Of a stretch of DNA of 45,530 bases, positions 19,090-26,780 are shown piece by piece. Location: NCBI GenBank assembly GCA_030066045.1, contig JASJCJ010000057.1, positions 1-45,530 of the forward strand. The letters run 5' to 3'. Under the pieces are notes generated by a model. It saw only the letters and a program-made list of their open reading frames with translations. It ran no database searches and was not told the DNA's origin. How positions within the stretch are numbered: the first letter of the stretch is position 1; each line of letters starts with the position of its first letter. The stretch is from Calothrix sp. MO_167.B12 (lineage in GTDB: Bacteria > Cyanobacteriota > Cyanobacteriia > Cyanobacteriales > Nostocaceae). A program made the translations under genes and the position numbers.

Positions 19090-19860
19090 TTATACTTTAT
19101 TATTGCTAGAAAAGCTTTCTTGGCTTTCATTTTTTAGCTTAACTATACTATGCAATTTCAGATAATTATCAGTAGGATAGTTACGTGCATATACCATAAA
19201 GTCATTGACTATTTCTGTAAATAACTTAAATATCCTATGAACAACATCAAAAGATTTATTTTTCTGCTCCTCTGTTAGTTCTATTGTGAGCAAAAAATCT
19301 TGTATTTCATCTGTATCTATGCCATGATTATTTTCAGCATCAAGATGACTTTTACCAAAATAATCAAATCTTTGTTTAGTAAGTTTTTGAATTTCATTCG
19401 TTACTGCACAAGTTACAGGTAGAACAACATTCCAAGTTGCTTCTTCTGCTTTAATCGCTGATAATACAATGATAGGATCTGCTTGATATATAAGCAGAGC
19501 AATCTCCTGCCAAAGTAATCGTGTTTTTACCGTCTCTTCACCCCAAATAAACCTCAAAGAATCACTGAATTTTTGCGACTTATCAAATCCTAATTTGTCA
19601 ATATCTTTTAAAAACCATTCCCAATGATAATCATCTTCATAAGTATGTTTGTTGATCAATTTTTGAATCTTATCTTCTGAGGTTTCTTTCCGAAAAATAT
19701 ATTTATTCATATCCGCAAATCCCATAATTAAAGGAGCGGCATAGGGAGTCCATGAAAGTCTTTGTCGCGGGTCTATAGTTCTATCTTTGAGAAATGCAAA
19801 GAATGGTAGTTGAGAGAATTCCTTCTCTTCTTTCTCAATTAATGCCAATACTTCTTTCAT
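19090..19860 (-). CDS. Haem-oxygenase-fold diiron (HDO-like) protein
   Basis: A 256-residue all-helical protein of the TenA/PqqC/CADD fold. Candidate metal ligands are Glu75 and His79 (YEDDYHWEWF), Glu139/140 (IKAEEATWN) and His172, Glu176, His179 (KSHLDAENNHG). The last spacing, H-x3-E-x2-H, mirrors H-x3-D-x2-H of Chlamydia CADD, whose ligands I recall as E81, H88, E142, H174, D178, H181. The first Glu is off register here (His72 sits seven residues before His79), so the diiron claim is probable, not proven. HDO enzymes cleave or oxidise amino acids and fatty acids (UndA, BesC, SznF, AetD). It is the first gene of the four-gene run, which points to an amino-acid-derived substrate. Start ATG at 19860. 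Confidence 0.75.
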   Translation of the reverse strand: MKEVLALIEKEEKEFSQLPFFAFLKDRTIDPRQRLSWTPYAAPLIMGFADMNKYIFRKETSEDKIQKLINKHTYEDDYHWEWFLKDIDKLGFDKSQKFSDSLRFIWGEETVKTRLLWQEIALLIYQADPIIVLSAIKAEEATWNVVLPVTCAVTNEIQKLTKQRFDYFGKSHLDAENNHGIDTDEIQDFLLTIELTEEQKNKSFDVVHRIFKLFTEIVNDFMVYARNYPTDNYLKLHSIVKLKNESQESFSSNNKV

Positions 19861-20914
19861 CTTGACTATCTGTTATAAAGTCTGTTGTTCAAATTGAAAA
19901 TTTAATCGTTATTTAAACATTAAGTTTTTGAATAACAAAAATATATCCGCGATCGCCTGGAATTTTTGTAAAAATTGACCCTAACGATTTACCATGTATT
20001 TTTAAATACTATCAACAACTGTATCGATAGATTACGTCTTAACGTCCTCGTCAATAAATGTTAAGGACATGAAACAATATCATAAGATGACTTGCGAATA
20101 ATTAAGTTAATCATCAGTATTGCAATATAACTTATCATTTTTTGTTAAAAAATTAAAATTATTAATACAAAAATGTATTTTAAAACACTAGACAAACTCA
20201 GCTATTTTACTGATATGTCAATATTTCATGACATATAGTTGTGACAAAATATCTGCTCATGTTTTTTTCCACATGAACAGTTGTCATTAGGACAGAGACA
20301 CAAATATAGCACTTTTCAAATCCGTGAGCTACATCGGCAGGATAAACAACCTTGACTTATTCAAATTAAGACTGGATATTTGCTGCCTCATAAACTTGTA
20401 ATATGCTGTAAGATGCCATATTATTTATATTCAGGTAACATTTTTAGGAATCATGTCGAGATAAGTTGCATAAATTGGCGAAAATAGAGACTTAGAGATT
20501 GATATAAGATGTATAAAATATGTATTCCATTCAAATAATACATTTAATAGAGACTTGAACAAATATTCATGTAAATTCTATTACTCTAATTTGTGGTATA
20601 AAAAAATACATGTTTGTAAGTATTAACTTATTTGCGTGCTAAAAACATATTTATCATTCCTTGGGTAGATGATTAAATATATATATTTAGTAATTAAGTA
20701 CTATTTTATTAATTTTGGGTAGCAAAAAAGAAAAGGAAGATGAGCAGATGATCTGTCAGAATCTTCCTTTATGTAGAGTGCATTTTACTCAAAATCAGCT
20801 AGCTGTAAAAATATAGGACTACCAAGTTAGGGCGCGGACATTTCTAAATCCAGCAAACCTTTTGATAGCCAGCTGTTAAGAGTTCTCTATTCCCTAGTGC
20901 GTAGTGCTAAGCTG
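19861..20914. other. 1.1-kb AT-rich region upstream of the four-gene cluster
   Basis: A long gene-poor stretch. It holds one HIP1 site (about 19949) and very AT-rich DNA. I found no frame above about 30 codons with a convincing start, and no recognisable precursor peptide, tRNA or riboswitch. It presumably carries the promoter for the minus-strand cluster starting at 19860; no box is clear. Confidence 0.5.
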
Positions 20915-21000
20915 CTGTGCAGCTAAATTGTATAAGGTGAAAACTTCAAATTATTGTAGTGCGAGCCTCTAAGCCCGCGTCCGATATAGAAATTAAATAC
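20915..21000. repeat. Dispersed repeat: GCTAAATTGTATAA plus GTAGTGCG module
   Basis: CAGCTAAATTGTATAAGGTGAAAA (split here: CAGCTAAATTGTATAA, then GGTGAAAA) is followed by TTGTAGTGCGAGC. The same order occurs at 43040-43085 as the left half of a MITE-like element; the right inverted end is not present here. The flanking AGTGCGTAGTGCTAAG is a further repeat fragment. Confidence 0.6.
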
Positions 21001-21038
21001 GCCACAGCTTATACTCTATGCTTTGTATCAGCAAAGAT

Positions 21039-22892
21039 TTACTTCTTTTCTGGAATGCTATATTTGGCAATCATCTTTGCTAATAGGGATAAATCAATTG
21101 GCTTAGAAATATATTCATTGACCCCCGCACTCAAACAAGTTTCGCGATCGCCTTTCATTGCCATTGCAGTTTGAGCAATCAGGGGAATTTGCCGATATTG
21201 CTGATGTTGTCGCAATTGCTGCACTAATTCCAAGCCATTGCTGTCTGGTAATTGGATATCCATTAAAATAACAACTGGGCTAATTTGTGTGAGAACTTGC
21301 CAAACTTCAGCCGCACTCTTGACTAAAGTTACCCGATACCCATTGTTTTCTAGATACGTTTGTATCATCTGGGCATTTGCTAAATCATCCTCTAGCAACA
21401 AAATATCGGCAGAAGCAGGAGATAAAAAAACAGAAGCATCTATTCCTTGCTTCTCTTGTTCTGTTTCCTCCTGACTGGTTAATTCCGGGAGTTGCTCCAA
21501 TGCAGCAGATGGAATTAAGGGTAGGGCGATGGTAAACTGAGAACCTCTATTTACATCCGATTCCACTTCTATCCAACCACCATGAATTTCAGCTAGTTGC
21601 TTAGTGACAACTAAACCTAAGCCAGTACCTTCCCCACGACTAGTTACAGCATTAGTAATTTGACAATAGGGTTGAAAAAGTTGGCTTTGTAGTTCTTTGG
21701 GAATGCCTGTACCAGTGTCCCAGACGGTAAAATTCATGAATGAACCATTGAGTTGCACCTTTAAGCCTACATTCCCACTACTGGTAAACTTGAGGGCATT
21801 GAACAATAGATTCAACAGCATCTGTTTCAGCCTTAAAGGATCTGCTACTAGGGTTGTAACGTGATCGTCTATCTCTTGTCGCAGTTTCAAACCCTTGTTG
21901 CTAGCTTTTTCCTTTACTAGTGCCAAAACATTACTACATAACTCTGGTACATTTACTTTTTCCCACTGTACCTCTAGTTGATCGGCTTCAATTTTGGATA
22001 AATCTAAAATATCGTTGATTAATGCCAATAAATGTTTGCCACTGGAGAGGATGATATTTAAATATTCTTGATTTTTCTCTTGGGTGGGATCGTAACCTTT
22101 AGCTAACAGCAGTTGGGTAAAACCAAGAATGGAACTCAAAGGAGTGCGAATTTCGTGGCTAGTATTTGCCAGAAATTGGTTTTTGAGTTGATTGGTACGC
22201 TCTAGCTCTTGATTCAACTTCTCTAAATGCTGACGCGACTGTTGTAAAGATTGTATTTGTGTCAGCTGCTCTAAAGCTTGGGCACATTGTTGAACCGCAT
22301 CTTTTATTAGTCGGGGTATTAGTTGAGTTGCTAAATCAACCTGTGCTTCTTCTCCAGGTAATAGCATTTCCGTGTCAATTATTAGCCAAGCTGTAAAGGG
22401 GAAAGAGCTATCTGGTAAACGCCAAGCTTTTTGGGGTACTTGCTGTTCTAAATTTTCTAAGTCCTGAAGTTTGATTTCTGCCGATAGCTTTAAGGATAGC
22501 TTTCTCTGCTCAACAATAATTTGTCCTACCCAAGGATCTTGTAAATCTTCTTCTGGGGAGTTGGAAAGGTAGACAATTGTGGCTACATCTGTTTTTGGTG
22601 GTAAAAGTGCAACCGCCAAACAACTTCTGGTAACAGTCACTAATTCACTTGCGCTCAGAGCCACTTGGAGTTCATCTAGGAATGTTTGAAAAATTTCTGC
22701 TTCTAAGATTATGACTTCTTTCTCTGGTAACAAAGTAGAAGCCAAGTGATCGTTGAAGTGGTTTTGCAACTGTTTCAAGCTACGTTCTAACCACAACTCA
22801 GCACGAAGTTGCTGAATTGTCGCCAAAAGATTTGGCACTTCATCTACCTGGGGGTTACCTTCTGGTAAGCTTGAATACTGCTGCATGGTCAA
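21039..22892 (-). CDS. Hybrid histidine kinase with C-terminal receiver
   Basis: A 617-residue cytosolic sensor kinase. Residues about 20-215 form an uncharacterised, possibly GAF-like sensory region with a coiled coil near 205-240. HisKA follows with phospho-acceptor in NTSHEIRTPLSSILGF (His about 245), then HATPase with NLLFNALKFTSSG (N), WDTGTGIPKE (G1) and RGEGTGLGLVVTKQLAEIHGG (given here in two parts: RGEGTGLGLVV, TKQLAEIHGG). The receiver (about 495-612) has ILLLEDD, phospho-accepting Asp about 544 in ILMDIQLPDSNG, and Lys in YISKPID. No transmembrane segments. It stands alone, so its stimulus and phosphorelay partner are unknown. Start ATG at 22892; the third codon is also ATG. Confidence 0.92.
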   Translation of the reverse strand: MTMQQYSSLPEGNPQVDEVPNLLATIQQLRAELWLERSLKQLQNHFNDHLASTLLPEKEVIILEAEIFQTFLDELQVALSASELVTVTRSCLAVALLPPKTDVATIVYLSNSPEEDLQDPWVGQIIVEQRKLSLKLSAEIKLQDLENLEQQVPQKAWRLPDSSFPFTAWLIIDTEMLLPGEEAQVDLATQLIPRLIKDAVQQCAQALEQLTQIQSLQQSRQHLEKLNQELERTNQLKNQFLANTSHEIRTPLSSILGFTQLLLAKGYDPTQEKNQEYLNIILSSGKHLLALINDILDLSKIEADQLEVQWEKVNVPELCSNVLALVKEKASNKGLKLRQEIDDHVTTLVADPLRLKQMLLNLLFNALKFTSSGNVGLKVQLNGSFMNFTVWDTGTGIPKELQSQLFQPYCQITNAVTSRGEGTGLGLVVTKQLAEIHGGWIEVESDVNRGSQFTIALPLIPSAALEQLPELTSQEETEQEKQGIDASVFLSPASADILLLEDDLANAQMIQTYLENNGYRVTLVKSAAEVWQVLTQISPVVILMDIQLPDSNGLELVQQLRQHQQYRQIPLIAQTAMAMKGDRETCLSAGVNEYISKPIDLSLLAKMIAKYSIPEKK

Positions 22893-23045
22893 CTAGACCG
22901 CCAAACAAACATAACTATTATGGCTGTAAACGAAATGAAAGTAGGATCTTATGTATATTAGCTCACATTTCCTTTATTATTTATAAACCAAAATTAACCC
23001 CATCGAATGTGACGGGGACAGCAAAAAGGAGTGTATGAAATCACA

Positions 23046-23335
23046 ATCTTGGGAAGAGGGGTGAGGGAGTGATGGGGTGAGGGAGTGAGGGAGTGATGGA
23101 GTGAGGGAGTGAGGGAGTGAGGGAGTGATGGAGTGATGGAGTGATGGAGTGTAGACGCATAGCGTCTACAGCTTTGAGAATAAATAACCGAAAAACTGAA
23201 AACTCCACTCAATTTTCTTTCCCTCTTTCACTCCTTCCCTCTTTCACTCCTTCCCTCTTTCACTCCTTCCCTCCTTCCCTCCTTCCCTCCTTCCCTCCTT
23301 CACTCCTTCACTCTTTCCCTCTTTCACTTCCTTGT
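23046..23335. repeat. STRR minisatellites, purine then pyrimidine strand
   Basis: From about 23056 to 23150 GGGAGTGA/TGGAGTGA heptamers repeat on the plus strand; from 23213 to 23330 the complementary type (TCACTCC, TTCCCTC) repeats. The two blocks are roughly inverted and flank GTAGACGC-ATA-GCGTCTAC (23152-23170), a perfect palindrome. Heptad tandem repeats of this type are the STRR family of heterocystous cyanobacteria. Open frames through the region are low-complexity shadows. Confidence 0.9.
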
Positions 23336-23385
23336 CTTCCTCTGCGATAGAAATTATAAGAACTTCAGGTAAATATTGTCAAAAT

Positions 23386-24252
23386 ATGGATGCACAATTT
23401 GTTCAATTAATAATCAATGGCATAGCTGTGGGAAGCATTATTGCTCTAGCTGCTGTTGGACTCACCTTAACTTATGGTATTTTACGGTTGTCTAACTTTG
23501 CTCATGGTGATTTTCTGAGTTTGGGTGCGTATTTCACTTTTTTAGTTAATTCACTAGGAGTAAATATTTGGCTGTCAATGTTAATAGCAGCACTAGGAAC
23601 GGTAGCTGCAATGCTTATATCAGAAAAATTACTCTGGTCTAGGATGCGCTCTATTCGCGCTACTTCCACCACTTTTATTATCATCTCCATTGGACTAGCT
23701 TTATTTTTGCGTAACGGCATTATTTTTATTTGGGGTGGTAGTAACAAAAACTATGATTTGCCTATCACTCCTGCTTTAAAAATATTTGGTTTAAATGTGC
23801 CCCAAAATCAATTAGTAGTCCTGGCATTGGCTGTGGTGGCAATTTTAGCACTACATTACCTACTGCAAAATACCAAGATTGGTAAGGCAATGCGTGCAGT
23901 GGCTGATGATTTGGACTTAGCTAGGGTATCAGGTATTAATGTTGATCAAGTTGTGATTTGGACATGGGTAATTGCTGGTAGTATTACATCTTTGAGTGGT
24001 AGTATGTACGGCTTGATTACCGCAGTTAGACCTAATATGGGTTGGTTCTTAATTTTACCATTATTCGCATCAGTAATTTTGGGTGGAATTGGCAATCCTT
24101 ACGGTGCGATCGCTGGTGCTTTTATCATTGGTATTGTCCAGGAAGTTAGTACTCCCTGGCTTGGTTCCCAATACAAACAAGCTGTAGCTTTGGTAATTAT
24201 GATTGCCGTGCTATTAATCCGTCCTAAAGGTCTATTTAAGGGCACGATTTAG
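23386..24252 (+). CDS. natD: Branched-chain/neutral amino acid ABC permease (LivH/NatD type)
   Basis: A 288-residue inner-membrane permease of the hydrophobic-amino-acid importer family (LivH; NatD of the Anabaena N-I neutral amino acid transporter). About eight hydrophobic segments are visible. The opening MDAQFVQLIINGIAVGSIIA and LTYGILRLSNFAHGDFLSLG are hallmarks, and the cytoplasmic EAA-like loop is IGKAMRAVADDLDLARVSGI. I prefer ATG 23386 over a TTG at 23332, because the latter lies in the repeat array and adds 18 unrelated residues. No ATPase, LivM or binding-protein gene is adjacent, so the rest of the transporter is elsewhere. STRR arrays flank the gene on both sides. The symbol is by analogy with Anabaena. 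Confidence 0.88.
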   Translation: MDAQFVQLIINGIAVGSIIALAAVGLTLTYGILRLSNFAHGDFLSLGAYFTFLVNSLGVNIWLSMLIAALGTVAAMLISEKLLWSRMRSIRATSTTFIIISIGLALFLRNGIIFIWGGSNKNYDLPITPALKIFGLNVPQNQLVVLALAVVAILALHYLLQNTKIGKAMRAVADDLDLARVSGINVDQVVIWTWVIAGSITSLSGSMYGLITAVRPNMGWFLILPLFASVILGGIGNPYGAIAGAFIIGIVQEVSTPWLGSQYKQAVALVIMIAVLLIRPKGLFKGTI

Positions 24253-24257
24253 ATGCA

Positions 24258-24525
24258 GAAGGAGGGAAGGAGGGAAGGAGGGAAGGAGGGAAGGAGGGAA
24301 GGAGTGAAGGAGGGAAGGAATAATTATTTCATCTTCCCCATCTCCCCATCTCCCCATCTCCCCACACTCCCCATCTCCCCATCTCCCCATCTCCCCATCT
24401 CCCCACACTCCCTATCTCCCCATCTCCCCACACTCCCCACACTCCCCACACTCCCCACACTCCTCATCTCCCCATCTCCCCAAACTCCATCACTCCCTCA
24501 CTCCCTCACTCCCTCACTCCTCCTC
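24258..24525. repeat. STRR minisatellite arrays between natD and lipA
   Basis: Three blocks: GGAGGGA/GGAGTGA purine heptads (24258-24320), then CCCCATCT/CCCCACACT units (24336-24485), then CACTCCCT heptads (24487-24520). The last block continues into the lipA coding sequence: the lipA stop codon TGA (24514-24516 on the minus strand) is part of a GGAGTGA unit. Confidence 0.9.
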
Positions 24526-25419
24526 CCCTGCGTGGTAAGAACTACGAACCAAGGAACCGGAACGGACATGGGAAAATCCCATTTCTTTGGCGATCGCACC
24601 TAGTTCTTCAAATTCCTCTGGAGTCCAATATTTTTGTACTGGTAAATGTTCTAAAGAGGGGCGCATATACTGACCAATGGTGATGCGATCGCATTCTACT
24701 TTTCTTAAATCTGCCATTGCTTCTATGACTTCCTCCACGGTTTCACCATGTCCTAACATCAAACCAGATTTAGTGGGGATGGAGGGGTCGATTTCTTTGA
24801 CTACTTGCAACACCCATAAAGAGCGATCGTATTTAGCTCCTCGACGCACTGGTGGAGTTAAGCGACGTACAGTTTCAATGTTATGATTGTAACAAGCGGG
24901 CTTCGCTGACACAATTTGCTGAATTCGTTGCCGTTGTCCTTGTTCGCCCGCACCAGCACCACCCCAAAAATCCGGTGTTAGCACTTCAATTTGAGTTATG
25001 GGGTTCAATTGACGAATTACCTCCATAGTCTTGACAAAATGACCGGCACCTTGATCTGGTAAATCGTCACGAGCTACAGAAGTCAGAACTACATAACGCA
25101 ATCCTAAAATTTTGACTGCCTCCGCCACTTTCTGTGGCTCTTCTAAGTCAATGGGCATGGGCGCGTGACCTTTGTCTACTTGACAAAAAGCACAAGAACG
25201 GGTACAGGTAGGTCCCATGAGTAGGAATGTAGCCGTTTTTTGGGAATAACACTCTCCCCGGTTAGGACACCGCCCCTCTTCACAAATTGTGTGAATTTGC
25301 CGCTGTTTAATGATGCGTTGTACCGTGGAAAGCTCGCTAGCTTTGCCAATGGGACGACGTAACCATGAGGGCATGGCAGCGATTTGGGATCTCAATTGGG
25401 TTTGTTTGCTCGAAGTCAT
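24514..25419 (-). CDS. lipA: Lipoyl synthase
   Basis: A 301-residue radical-SAM enzyme that inserts two sulfurs into protein-bound octanoyl groups. Auxiliary cluster cysteines are in [12 protein letters not shown] (C-x4-C-x5-C), and the radical-SAM cluster in CTRSCAFC (C-x3-C-x2-C). The C-terminal RSSYHA motif, including the Ser that ligates the auxiliary cluster, is intact. Its last four residues (GEEE) and the stop codon come from a GAG-rich heptad array, so the natural C terminus has been trimmed or replaced by a repeat. Start ATG at 25419. Cyanobacteria often have two lipA genes; this one is not beside lipB. Confidence 0.95.
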   Translation of the reverse strand: MTSSKQTQLRSQIAAMPSWLRRPIGKASELSTVQRIIKQRQIHTICEEGRCPNRGECYSQKTATFLLMGPTCTRSCAFCQVDKGHAPMPIDLEEPQKVAEAVKILGLRYVVLTSVARDDLPDQGAGHFVKTMEVIRQLNPITQIEVLTPDFWGGAGAGEQGQRQRIQQIVSAKPACYNHNIETVRRLTPPVRRGAKYDRSLWVLQVVKEIDPSIPTKSGLMLGHGETVEEVIEAMADLRKVECDRITIGQYMRPSLEHLPVQKYWTPEEFEELGAIAKEMGFSHVRSGSLVRSSYHAGEEE

Positions 25420-25776
25420 TTCAGTTATCAGTTATCAGTAAGAAGTTGCACTGGACGGTAAGCCATTCCCCAAGTAGAGGTGCAGTGGCTTGGAGTAGAG
25501 TTTACTGTTTGCTTAGAAAGCGTGGACAAACGGAAGTTATTTCATGTAGCTTACGCAATTCATGGGTAAATTTTCCACACCCCTACCTCTACTGTTCAGT
25601 TCCATATGCCAGTATTATTCACAGTATGAGTCGTATAAAATACTTGTATTGTCTTCAATTATCCCAGAATATACTATCCCCCAATTCCCGGAAATTTTGG
25701 ATATAGTGGGAACATTCTCCAATGCAGTTGGTGAAAACGCCTTCTAAAACAAAAGTTTCTGTTAGAGCAAGTAGTC
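25420..25776. other. Intergenic region lipA / response regulator
   Basis: Divergent promoter region. It contains a short TCAGTTA heptamer run (25420-25440). A 61-codon plus-strand frame (25562-25747) shows no recognisable features and I do not call it. No regulatory motif is clear. Confidence 0.5.
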
Positions 25777-26349
25777 GTGGCAAGTAACAAAATCCTAGTT
25801 ATTGATGACACTACAGTTGTCAGGGTGAAAGTACGAGAAATGTTACCTCCAGGTAATTTTCAGGTACTGGAAGCTAAAGATGGACTCGAAGGATTAAATT
25901 TAATCCGTAAAGAAAAACTGAGTCTAATCATGTTAGACTTTCTACTACCAAAAATGAATGGCTGGGAAGTTTTTCAAGAGATTCAGGCACAACCGGAATT
26001 GAGAAAAATTCCTCTGGTGATTATGTCTGGTCGCAAGGAAGAGGTAGTTGAAAAAATTACAGAGCCCTTTAAGTATTTTGAATTTCTCGGCAAGCCTTTC
26101 GATCAAAAACAGTTGATTGTTGCGATTAAGTCAGCGATGGCAAAGGCAAAGCTACCCCGTGAAGAAGCTTCTCCCACCGCAAGTGTTACCAAAGAAACAT
26201 CACCACTAGTAAACGCGGCTTCTGAGGCAAGTTCAGCAGCAGAAATCGAGGCACTAAATGCAAAAATTACTAAGATGCAAGCAGAAATTGATGGTCTGAA
26301 GAAGCAGTTAGCCCAAATTGTTACCTTTATTAAACAGAAAGTCAAATAA
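25777..26349 (+). CDS. Response regulator, receiver plus coiled-coil tail
   Basis: A 190-residue single-receiver (CheY-like) protein. Acidic pair in ILVIDD, phospho-acceptor Asp54 in LIMLDFLLPKMNGWEVF, Ser/Thr switch in VIMSGR, and the conserved Lys in FLGKPFDQKQL. After residue 123 comes a Pro/Ala/Ser/Thr-rich linker, and residues about 148-190 form a heptad coiled coil (EIEALNAKITKMQAEIDGLK), so it probably oligomerises or docks to a partner. It has no DNA-binding domain. The start is GTG at 25777, because no ATG lies in the right place. No cognate kinase adjoins it; the hybrid kinase 3 kb upstream is on the other strand. Confidence 0.9.
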   Translation: MASNKILVIDDTTVVRVKVREMLPPGNFQVLEAKDGLEGLNLIRKEKLSLIMLDFLLPKMNGWEVFQEIQAQPELRKIPLVIMSGRKEEVVEKITEPFKYFEFLGKPFDQKQLIVAIKSAMAKAKLPREEASPTASVTKETSPLVNAASEASSAAEIEALNAKITKMQAEIDGLKKQLAQIVTFIKQKVK

Positions 26350-26505
26350 TACCATTTTAGATTTTGGATTTTGGATTTTGGATTGTAAAATTGTTACTGG
26401 ATAAGTTTTTCGGCTTTCCATCATCACAGTCATTTTTACCGACGGATGGTTTATATGTCAGATTGGTATAACCTTGGCTGGTTAATTTCATGCTTACTAT
26501 TGTTG

Positions 26506-26526
26506 AGCCTGCCCATGCAGGCTTTT
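26506..26526 (+). terminator. Intrinsic terminator-like hairpin
   Basis: AGCCTGC, loop CCAT, GCAGGCT, then TTT. It lies 157 bp after the response-regulator stop and could end that transcript. A similar stem occurs at 43183-43201. Confidence 0.5.
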
Positions 26527-26732
26527 GCCATGTTGAAATAAATTAGAAGCTAAAAACCCAACTATAGCAGTACGCATATAGGTGAGGACATTGTTTAACG
26601 CAGCAAACCTATGAGCAGTAAAATGCGTGACTTTTGACTTTTGACTTGCCCGTAGTGCGATATCTCCATCATTCCATATATCTGTCAAGCTAATTCCTCA
26701 CGGTCAAATCCCACAACCAAGCCATGAAAATA

Positions 26733-26780
26733 ATTCCCTCACTCCCTCACTCCCTCACTCCCTCACTCTTCCTCACTCTC
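26733..26780. repeat. STRR array at the 3' end of the PgpH-type gene
   Basis: TCCCTCAC heptads on the plus strand continue into the last codons of the minus-strand gene: its stop TGA (26773-26775) is embedded in a GAGAGTGAGG unit. Confidence 0.85.

Noticed and set aside
19861-20914. RiPP precursor gene upstream of the four-gene cluster
   Set aside because: I checked for short frames, but those found (under about 25 codons) have no leader/core features.
22994-23350. Ser/His/Pro-rich frames on both strands (72 and 69 codons)
   Set aside because: They are translations of heptamer tandem repeats.
23046-24525. Possible CRISPR array
   Set aside because: The repeats are short (7-9 bp), adjacent and without unique spacers; they are STRR minisatellites.
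24253-24603. 116-codon plus-strand frame
   Set aside because: It is a translation of the minisatellite arrays and the antisense of lipA.
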